In this document: positions 1-4,432 of the stretch, piece by piece
How the letters are laid out: each line of letters begins with the position of its first letter
How positions within the stretch are numbered: the stretch's first letter is position 1
Origin: Alphaproteobacteria bacterium
Lineage (GTDB): Bacteria > Pseudomonadota > Alphaproteobacteria > Micavibrionales > UBA2020
Assembly: GCA_018971405.1 (NCBI GenBank)
Contig: JAGXAX010000113.1
Span: forward strand, 1-5,387
Length of the DNA stretch: 5,387 nucleotides
Direction: 5' to 3'
Notes under the pieces: generated by a model
Databases searched by the model: none
Told to the model about the DNA's origin: nothing
The model's input: the letters and a program-made list of their open reading frames with translations, nothing else
Program-made: the position numbers and the translations under genes

Positions 1-560
1 AGATCATCCGGATTCTGGTCGATGCGTCCGTCAAAATCGGCGACGTTGTGCGGCTGATCGAGGACATCGCCGCGCAGACCAACCTGCTCGCGCTCAACGC
101 CACGATCGAGGCGGCGCGCGCGGGCGAGGCGGGCAAGGGCTTCGCCGTGGTCGCGAACGAAGTCAAGCAGCTCGCGGGGCAGACGGCGAAGGCGACGGAC
201 GAGGTCAAGGACCAGATCAGGAGCATACAGGACGCGACGGGGAACGTGGCGCAATCTTTCACCGGCATCGGGGAGATCATCTCGCAGATCAACCAGTCGA
301 TGACGATCGTCGCGGCCGCGCTGGAGGAACAGGGCGCGGCCTCGCGCGAGATCGCCTCCGGCGCGGAAAAGGCCTCCGCCGGCACGACGGGCATGGCGGG
401 CGACGTCCGCGATATAGGGCAAGGCATGGGCGAGGTCGATCAGGAGGCGCGGAAGGTATCGGAGGTGACGGGCAGCCTCGCTTCCCACGCGACGACGAGC
501 GTCGAGGCCCTGCTGGAGAAGATGAACGATTTCATGGAAGACCTGCGCAGGATAGCGTAA
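1..560 (+). CDS. Methyl-accepting chemotaxis protein, C-terminal signalling domain (5'-partial)
   Basis: The reading frame is open from base 3 to a TAA at 558-560, giving 185 residues with no start in view. Fragment residues 19-52 carry the highly conserved cytoplasmic hairpin tip of chemoreceptors ([20 protein letters not shown], then [15 protein letters not shown]), which contacts the CheA kinase and CheW adaptor. A long alanine-, glutamate- and glutamine-rich coiled coil follows. It includes an ALEEQGAAS stretch at about 106-114 that resembles the adaptation (methylation) helix modified by CheR and CheB. The ligand-binding, membrane and HAMP parts must lie upstream, so the stimulus cannot be named. 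The C-terminus ends in DLRRIA and has no NWETF-type CheR-docking pentapeptide. No other chemotaxis gene is adjacent, so it looks like a stand-alone receptor. An internal GTG at 48 is in phase but lies inside the conserved domain and is not a real start. The family call is essentially certain; the ligand is unknown. Confidence 0.96.
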   Translation, partial: IIRILVDASVKIGDVVRLIEDIAAQTNLLALNATIEAARAGEAGKGFAVVANEVKQLAGQTAKATDEVKDQIRSIQDATGNVAQSFTGIGEIISQINQSMTIVAAALEEQGAASREIASGAEKASAGTTGMAGDVRDIGQGMGEVDQEARKVSEVTGSLASHATTSVEALLEKMNDFMEDLRRIA

Positions 561-576
561 GGCGGCCCGGCGCCGT

Positions 577-1137
577 TCAGGAAGACACACGCCAGACGAG
601 CATGAGCAGCGCAAGGCCGTAAAGGACGAAATTGACCGCGACGATCCAGCCGAGATAGAGCAGGTCGAATGCCGGATAGCCGATCCAGAGGATGAGCGCC
701 ATGAGGAAGGTCACGGCGCTGGAAAAAATCATCCAGCCGCGGCTGCGCAGCGGGCGAAAGCGCAGGGCGAGGAACAGCTCGAACAGGCTTTCCAGCGTCA
801 TGAAGACCGCCAGCAGCGCGACGACCGACATCAGCACCGCAAAGGGCTTCCACAGGATCAGCAGGCCCGCCACGACCGACAGTGACGCGGAAAGGAGCGA
901 CCACCAGTGCATCTTCGACTTCAGGGTCAGGACAAGCTGCAGCAGGCCGGTCGCCAGCAGGGCGATCCCGACGACGAACTCCGTGTGCAGCGCCGTCGTT
1001 CCCGACAGCATCACGGCGAGGACGCCGGCGGTGATGAAGCCGGTACCCTGAAGGATATACTTCAGCTTGTGCTCGCGCAGGTGCCGTTCTATGCGCGCGC
1101 CCATGCCGTCGCGGGGGGGTGTTTCTGCGGAGAACAT
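577..1137 (-). CDS. HdeD/DUF308 family six-helix membrane protein
   Basis: This 186-residue protein has about 24 hydrophilic N-terminal residues and then six hydrophobic segments at roughly 27-47, 52-72, 79-96, 99-122, 135-152 and 157-182. The segments form repeated helix pairs, with motifs such as HWWSLLSASLSVVAGLLILW and the short basic loop RFRPLRSRGW. This matches the HdeD (DUF308) family of inner-membrane proteins; the E. coli member is linked to acid resistance, but most members have no proven function. The ATG at 1137 is chosen because GGGAG (minus strand, 1146-1150) lies 8 nt upstream. An in-phase TTG at 1152 would add five residues but would overlap that site. The gene follows the SYLF gene by 19 nt on the same strand, so the two are probably co-transcribed. 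It converges with the chemoreceptor gene, leaving only 16 nt between stops and no clear terminator. Family assignment is good; the physiological role is inferred. Confidence 0.85.
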   Translation of the reverse strand: MFSAETPPRDGMGARIERHLREHKLKYILQGTGFITAGVLAVMLSGTTALHTEFVVGIALLATGLLQLVLTLKSKMHWWSLLSASLSVVAGLLILWKPFAVLMSVVALLAVFMTLESLFELFLALRFRPLRSRGWMIFSSAVTFLMALILWIGYPAFDLLYLGWIVAVNFVLYGLALLMLVWRVSS

Positions 1138-1145
1138 GCGTTCCG

Positions 1146-1150
1146 CTCCC
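1146..1150 (-). promoter_or_regulatory. Ribosome-binding site deciding the HdeD-family start
   Basis: On the minus strand this reads GGGAG, 8 nt before the ATG at 1137. It lies in the 19-nt gap after the SYLF gene stop. It favours the ATG at 1137 over the in-phase TTG at 1152, which would place this site inside the coding region. Confidence 0.6.
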
Positions 1151-1156
1151 AAGGCG

Positions 1157-1714
1157 TCAGCGGTCGATGTGGGAGATTTTCGACCCTTCGAGGCTGACGC
1201 CCGCCATCAGGCCCTGCTGCCCGAAGATAAAAGCGTAGGCATCGTCTTTCATTGTGGTGGTGGAGAGGTTCTTGGCCATGCCCGTGTCGACGACGACGAC
1301 CGTAGGTCCGACGCCGACTTCCCAGCCCTGCGACGTTTTCAAGTAGTTGAGCGCTTTATCGTTCATGAGGAAGACGACGTAGCTGTAGCTTTGCGCACCC
1401 GCCTGAAAGCCGATGGAACCGCTGGCGGAATTGTAATAGCCGGTGACTTTCCCGTTTTCGATCAGTTCGCCCTCGCCGTAGCTGCCGCCGAGGATGAAGC
1501 CGCCCTTGACGATGTTCGGGAAGACGAGCATGGCTTTCGCTTTATGCGACAGATCTTCGGCTAGCGGGTTGACCCTGAAAAGGTTGCGAAGCGCCTGCGC
1601 GGAATCCTGACGGATGTCGGCGGCCGTCGCGGCGCAGGCGCTGTGCGGGATGCCGGTCAGGGCAAGCGCCGCGGCAAACAGCGCGGCAAAAAAGAAAGAG
1701 CGTGAATGTGTCAT
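1157..1714 (-). CDS. Secreted SYLF (YSC84/DUF500) lipid-binding domain protein
   Basis: This 185-residue protein begins with a signal peptide: a short basic start (MTHSRS), a hydrophobic stretch at about 7-22 and a probable signal peptidase I site after Ala-Cys-Ala at 26-28. The cysteine at 27 is preceded by His-Ser-Ala, a poor lipobox, so a lipoprotein is less likely. The mature part is a compact SYLF domain. It contains the hallmark strings AKAMLVFPNIVKGGF (59-73), GGSYGEG (76-82), GYYNSASGSIGFQAGAQ (92-108), GWEVGVG (130-136) and the terminal GLMAGVSLEGSKI (168-180). Eukaryotic SYLF proteins bind phosphoinositides. Bacterial ones are exported and generally uncharacterised, so a periplasmic or envelope role is inferred. 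GAGGAG lies 6 nt before the ATG at 1714 but touches the in-phase ATG at 1720, so 1714 is preferred. An ATG at 1771 would add an unlikely hydrophilic extension. It is the first gene of a unit with the HdeD-like gene and is divergent from the oxidoreductase operon. Confidence 0.9.
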   Translation of the reverse strand: MTHSRSFFFAALFAAALALTGIPHSACAATAADIRQDSAQALRNLFRVNPLAEDLSHKAKAMLVFPNIVKGGFILGGSYGEGELIENGKVTGYYNSASGSIGFQAGAQSYSYVVFLMNDKALNYLKTSQGWEVGVGPTVVVVDTGMAKNLSTTTMKDDAYAFIFGQQGLMAGVSLEGSKISHIDR

Positions 1715-1720
1715 TGTCAT

Positions 1721-1726
1721 CTCCTC
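1721..1726 (-). promoter_or_regulatory. Ribosome-binding site of the SYLF gene
   Basis: On the minus strand this reads GAGGAG. It directly abuts an ATG at 1720 (no spacer) and is 6 nt from a second in-phase ATG at 1714. Normal Shine-Dalgarno spacing therefore points to 1714 as the true start. Confidence 0.65.
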
Positions 1727-1769
1727 GGGAAAGGCTTGAATGAAGTGGTTCGTTTCACGTGGTTTCATC

Positions 1770-1799
1770 ATAATACTCTTTGCCGATTATTCACTTGAA
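1770..1799 (-). promoter_or_regulatory. Candidate sigma70-type promoter for the SYLF-HdeD unit
   Basis: On the minus strand a TTCAAG (-35-like, 1794-1799, 3/6 to consensus) is separated by 18 nt from TATTAT (-10-like, 1770-1775, 5/6). The -10 lies within one arm of the 18-bp inverted repeat. A weaker alternative upstream on the same strand is TTGATT-17 nt-TTAAAT. Transcription from TATTAT would begin about 45-50 nt before the ATG at 1714, leaving a short leader that contains the palindrome CACGTG (1756-1761). The call rests on motif resemblance only. Confidence 0.4.
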
Positions 1800-1837
1800 A
1801 AATATTTAACCTAATCATTCCGGCGCAATCAAGGATT

Positions 1838-1867
1838 TTACCGGTACGGATATATTTAGGGTAGTAT
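1838..1867 (+). promoter_or_regulatory. Candidate promoter for the oxidoreductase-hydrolase-asparaginase operon
   Basis: TTACCG (1838-1843, weak -35) is followed after 18 nt by TAGTAT (1862-1867, 4/6 to the -10 consensus), mirroring the layout on the other strand. A second possible -10, TATATT (1851-1856, 5/6), lies just upstream without a good -35. The 8-bp palindrome TACCGGTA (1839-1846) overlaps the -35-like box. The AT-rich block between 1771 and 1870 stands out against GC-rich flanks, as expected for a promoter region, but the exact start point cannot be fixed from sequence. Confidence 0.35.
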
Positions 1868-1884
1868 GATGAAACGTAAAAACG

Positions 1885-1891
1885 AAGGAGG
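1885..1891 (+). promoter_or_regulatory. Strong ribosome-binding site of the FrnE-like gene
   Basis: AAGGAGG is a near-perfect Shine-Dalgarno sequence, 5 nt before the ATG at 1897. It fixes that start over the in-phase internal ATG at 1927 and argues that this is the first, well-translated gene of the operon. Confidence 0.8.
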
Positions 1892-1896
1892 CGACG

Positions 1897-2568
1897 ATGA
1901 CGCTGAAAAAAGGGAACGACAGCCTGATGATCGAAGTGACGTCCGATTTTGTCTGCCCGTGGTGCTTTATCGGCGAGGCGCGGCTCGCGCAGGCGCTCAA
2001 ATCCGTTGCGCCACCTGTCGCCGTCGAATACCGCTGGCGCCCCTACGAGTTGAACCCCGGCAAGCCGAAGGCCGGCGTGGACCGCGCGGAATACATGGCG
2101 AAGAAGTTCGGCGCCGCGCGGGCGAAGGAAATGGACGCGCATATGAAGGAGCTGGGCGCGGAAGCGGGCGTTGTGTTCCGCCACGATTTGATCAAACGGT
2201 CTCCCAACACGCGTCAGGCGCACCGCCTCAACTGGTGGGCGGCGCAAGAGGGGAAAAATATCGCGCCGCTGATCTTCAAGGCCTATTTTTCCGATGGCAA
2301 GAATATCGGCGACGACGCGGCGCTGGTAAAGATCGCAGCGGAAGCGGGACTGGACGCGGAAAAGGCCCGCGCGTTTCTTGCTTCGGATCAAGGCACTGCC
2401 GCGGTCGTGAAACTGGAGGAACAGGCGCGGGCGCAGGGCGTCGACAGCGTGCCGTTCATCACCATTGATGGGGAGGAAATACGCGGCGCGGAAACCGTGG
2501 AGGTCATGGTTGAAGTCCTGCGCCGCGTGCTCGGCAAGCGGGGCCGGACGGCGCGCGGGGCGGCCTGA
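1897..2568 (+). CDS. DsbA-family (FrnE-like) thiol-disulfide oxidoreductase
   Basis: This 223-residue protein has no signal peptide, so it is probably cytoplasmic, unlike classical periplasmic DsbA. A first beta-strand (IEVTSDFVCPWCFIGE) carries the CPWC redox motif at Cys20-Cys23, on a thioredoxin fold interrupted by a helical insertion at about 60-170. Family landmarks are YRWRPYELNP at 45-54, SPNTRQAHRL at 102-111 and the cis-proline loop GVDSVPFITI at 181-190, with Pro186 beside the active site. The usual final motif is GAQ; here it reads GAETVEV. Length and motifs match FrnE/2-hydroxychromene-2-carboxylate isomerase-like DsbA proteins. FrnE is named from frenolicin biosynthesis, and a Deinococcus homologue is a cytoplasmic disulfide oxidoreductase linked to oxidative stress. 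Two intact cysteines favour redox chemistry over isomerase or glutathione-transferase activity. It is the first gene of a three-gene operon, and its TGA abuts the next start. The physiological substrate is unknown. Confidence 0.92.
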   Translation: MTLKKGNDSLMIEVTSDFVCPWCFIGEARLAQALKSVAPPVAVEYRWRPYELNPGKPKAGVDRAEYMAKKFGAARAKEMDAHMKELGAEAGVVFRHDLIKRSPNTRQAHRLNWWAAQEGKNIAPLIFKAYFSDGKNIGDDAALVKIAAEAGLDAEKARAFLASDQGTAAVVKLEEQARAQGVDSVPFITIDGEEIRGAETVEVMVEVLRRVLGKRGRTARGAA

Positions 2569-3378
2569 GTGAAAGCTGAACCGGAAAAATCCGCCGCGAC
2601 GGCAGAGAACGGCGTCAGAACCGCAGAGGTGGACATCAAAATGCCGGACGGCGTCTGCGACGCCTTCATCGCCCGTCCGGCGGGGGGCGGGAAATACCCC
2701 GCCGTGCTGCTCTTCATGGACGCCTACGGCCCGCGCGACTGGCTCTACGCGATGGCGAGGAAGATCGCGGCCGGGGGCTATTACGTTTTGCTGCCGAACC
2801 TCTTTTACCGCACGCGGCGCGCGCCGGTCGTCGGCCTTTCCTTTCCCCTGCGTCCCGAGCAGATGCAGGATGCCGTGCAAAATCACATCATGCCGCTGTT
2901 CAGAAACTACAGCCCCGCGTTCGGCGTGCGCGACGCGGGGGTGTTCCTCGATTTTCTCGCGGGGCAAAAAGAGGCCGATGCGGCGAAGGCCGGCATCACC
3001 GGCTATTGCATGGGTGGCGGGCTGGCGCTGCGCGTGGCGGCGCGCTATCCCGACCGCATCGCGGCGGCGGCGAGCTTCCATGGCGGCAATCTTGCGACGC
3101 AGGAGCCCGAAAGCCCGCACCGCCAGCTCGGCAACGTCAGGGCGGAGCTTTACATCGCCCATGCGGATCATGACAAGTCGATGCCGCCGGAGCAGATCGA
3201 GCTTCTGCACGACGCGCTGGAGCAGGCGGGGATTAAATACGCCGCGGAAATATACAAGGACGCCGCCCACGGCTTCACGATGGCAGATCTGCCCGCCTAC
3301 GATGCCGCGGCGCTGGAAAGGCACTGGGAGCATGTTTTCAGCCTTTTCGGGCGCGCGCTGAAAGGCGCGAAGGCATAA
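2569..3378 (+). CDS. Dienelactone hydrolase family alpha/beta hydrolase
   Basis: This 269-residue protein has the dienelactone hydrolase fold. A leading strand (VDIKMPDGVCDAFIARP, 21-37) is followed by KYPAVLLFMDAYG, AAGGYYVLLPNLFYR and the nucleophile elbow GYCMGGG with Cys147. The acid is probably Asp202 in the ADHDKSMPP loop, and the base is His234 in DAAHGF. Cysteine as nucleophile is typical of this family rather than of serine esterases. Family members open dienelactones in aromatic-compound breakdown, but many act on other esters, and no chlorocatechol genes are nearby, so the substrate is open. The GTG at 2569 directly abuts the upstream TGA, so translation is probably coupled; GGGGCGG just upstream is a weak binding site. 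The ATG at 2641 would cut into the first beta-strand and is less likely. The first 15-18 residues are poorly conserved-looking and charged. The asparaginase gene follows after 2 nt. Confidence 0.9.
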   Translation: MKAEPEKSAATAENGVRTAEVDIKMPDGVCDAFIARPAGGGKYPAVLLFMDAYGPRDWLYAMARKIAAGGYYVLLPNLFYRTRRAPVVGLSFPLRPEQMQDAVQNHIMPLFRNYSPAFGVRDAGVFLDFLAGQKEADAAKAGITGYCMGGGLALRVAARYPDRIAAAASFHGGNLATQEPESPHRQLGNVRAELYIAHADHDKSMPPEQIELLHDALEQAGIKYAAEIYKDAAHGFTMADLPAYDAAALERHWEHVFSLFGRALKGAKA

Positions 3379-3380
3379 AA

Positions 3381-4349
3381 ATGACAGCCGCGCCGCTCAT
3401 CGTCGAAGTGACCCGCGGCCCCGCCGTCGAGAGCCGCCATGCCGTTCATGCGGTGGCGATGAACGGGCGGGGGGATGTCGTCGCCGCTTTCGGCGATCCG
3501 CGCCGCCCGACTTTTCCGCGCTCCGCCATAAAACCCCTGCAGGCGCTGGCGCTGGCCGAAAGCGGCGCGGCGGAGGCCTTTCATCTTTCGGAGGCCGAGC
3601 TTGCGCTCGCTTGCGCCTCGCACAGCGGCGAGGGAAAGCACACGGCGGCCGTCGCGGCGTGGCTCCGGCGGCTCGGGCTTGACGAGACCGCGCTCGAATG
3701 CGGCGCGCACGCGCCTTATGCCGCCCCCGAATCGCCGCCAACGGTGCTGTGCAACAACTGCTCCGGCAAGCATGCAGGCATGGTGACACTCTCGATGTTT
3801 CTGAAAAAAGACTTTGCCGGATATACGAATTTTCTGCATCCGGTGCAGCAGACGATTTTCACAGCCATGGGCGAGATGTGCGGCGTCGGCATAACGCCGG
3901 AGATATGCGGCGTCGATGGCTGCTCCGCGCCCAATCCCTGCCTGTCTTTGGAAAATATCGCCAGAGGCTTTGCCGCTTTTATGACACGGCGCGGCCTTTC
4001 GCCTGTCCGCGCCGCGGCATGCCGGCGCGTGTTCGGCGCCATGACGCACTATCCCGAACTGGTGGGCGGCACGGGCCGGCTCGACACGCTGTTGATGCGC
4101 GCCGCGCAAGGGAAAGTCCTCAGCAAGACCGGCGCCGAAGGGGTTTACGCCTGTATCGCGCCGGAGAAGGATATGGTCATCGTGCTGAAAGCCGAGGACG
4201 GCGCGAAGCGTGCGGCGGAGGCGGCGCTTTACGCGCTGCTGGAAAAATTCCATATCGTAGATGCCTCCGTGCTGGAGGCGATCAACCCGCTTGTCCTGCC
4301 GGTGCTGAAAAACTGGCGCGGGATCGAGACGGGCGCCATCCGCGTTTGA
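3381..4349 (+). CDS. ReAV-type (class 3) L-asparaginase
   Basis: This 322-residue protein should hydrolyse L-asparagine to aspartate and ammonia. It resembles the Rhizobium etli ReAV family (asparaginase II, PF06089), unrelated to the bacterial AnsA/AnsB enzymes or to Ntn-hydrolase asparaginases. The serine beta-lactamase-like SxxK motif is visible as Ser48-Ala-Ile-Lys51 in RSAIKPLQ. A second conserved serine is Ser80 in CASHSGE. The putative zinc ligands appear as Cys127 and Lys130 in NNCSGKHAGM and Cys181 in VDGCSAPNP, equivalent to Cys135, Lys138 and Cys189 of ReAV. HYPELVGGTGRLDT at 223-236 and SKTGAEGVY at 248-256 are further family blocks, the latter probably holding the other catalytic-site lysine. 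There is no signal peptide, so it is cytoplasmic. GAAGG (3369-3373) sits 7 nt before the ATG, inside the end of the hydrolase gene, only 2 nt after its stop. It is the last gene of the operon before an 82-nt gap. Confidence 0.92.
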   Translation: MTAAPLIVEVTRGPAVESRHAVHAVAMNGRGDVVAAFGDPRRPTFPRSAIKPLQALALAESGAAEAFHLSEAELALACASHSGEGKHTAAVAAWLRRLGLDETALECGAHAPYAAPESPPTVLCNNCSGKHAGMVTLSMFLKKDFAGYTNFLHPVQQTIFTAMGEMCGVGITPEICGVDGCSAPNPCLSLENIARGFAAFMTRRGLSPVRAAACRRVFGAMTHYPELVGGTGRLDTLLMRAAQGKVLSKTGAEGVYACIAPEKDMVIVLKAEDGAKRAAEAALYALLEKFHIVDASVLEAINPLVLPVLKNWRGIETGAIRV

Positions 4350-4383
4350 AGGGGCCTGCATTTTAGCGATTTGGTAATGAATT

Positions 4384-4432
4384 TAAGGCTCAATAGGGGC
4401 GGGGAATTTTTTCCGGCCCGAAGGGAGCCTTA
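4384..4432 (+). promoter_or_regulatory. Inverted repeat/hairpin covering the TonB-receptor ribosome-binding site
   Basis: TAAGGCTC (4384-4391) is perfectly complementary to GAGCCTTA (4425-4432), an 8-bp stem. The loop holds a second potential stem: GGGC (4397-4400) with GCCC (4416-4419), and GGAA (4403-4406) with TTCC (4411-4414), capped by TTTT. The outer right arm covers the end of the Shine-Dalgarno sequence AAGGGAG (4421-4427) and the A of the ATG at 4432, so the folded RNA would hide the ribosome-binding site. No U-tract follows, so it is not an intrinsic terminator. A role in translational control is inferred. The 82-nt spacer is too short for a cobalamin riboswitch. Confidence 0.5.

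Larger units (their letters stand above)
1762..1875. repeat. 18-bp inverted repeat flanking the divergent promoter region
   Basis: The right arm, 1858-1875 read on the plus strand, is AGGGTAGTATGATGAAAC. The left arm, 1762-1779 read on the minus strand, is AGAGTATTATGATGAAAC. They match at 16 of 18 positions, with 11 consecutive identities at the inner end facing each gene (TATGATGAAAC). The arms are 78 nt apart, and each points toward its own transcription unit, ending 47 nt before the SYLF ATG (1714) and 21 nt before the oxidoreductase ATG. Each contains a -10-like hexamer (TATTAT and TAGTAT). The likeliest reading is a duplicated operator or promoter element giving common control. Ends of a small degenerate mobile element are the alternative, but no flanking target duplication is visible. 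The repeat is certain; its function is inferred. Confidence 0.7.

Noticed and set aside
543..580. Possible bidirectional terminator between the convergent chemoreceptor and HdeD-family genes
   Set aside because: Only very short complementarities are present (for example CTGCGCAG, and CGGC with GCCG), and there is no T-tract on either strand.
1721..1771. An N-terminal extension of the SYLF protein from the ATG at 1771
   Set aside because: It would put a hydrophilic 19-residue stretch before an otherwise normal signal peptide and would translate through the GAGGAG binding site. The start at 1714 fits better.
1715..1896. EcfG-type general-stress promoter (GGAAC then CGTT) in the divergent spacer
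   Set aside because: A GGAAT is present on the minus strand near 1818-1822, but no GTT-containing -10 follows at 16-17 nt on that strand, and none was found on the plus strand.
1866..2468. A plus-strand frame starting MMKRKNEGG just upstream of the FrnE-like gene
   Set aside because: It overlaps the oxidoreductase out of frame, has only a weak binding site, and becomes a biased Arg/Gly-rich sequence. The ATGATGAAA start is explained by the inverted repeat.
1768..3333. A 521-codon open frame on the minus strand
   Set aside because: It lies antisense to the FrnE-like and hydrolase genes, both of which show complete family motifs. Its own translation is arginine- and histidine-rich with no recognisable domain. 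It is a by-product of strong G/C third-position bias.
3297..4361. A 354-codon open frame on the minus strand
   Set aside because: It is antisense to the asparaginase gene, whose active-site motifs are intact; the translation has low-complexity composition and no domain.
4350..4431. A dedicated promoter for the TonB receptor gene
   Set aside because: I tried TTGGTA and TTGAAG as -35 boxes but found no acceptable -10 at normal spacing, so no promoter is called. Read-through from the operon remains possible.
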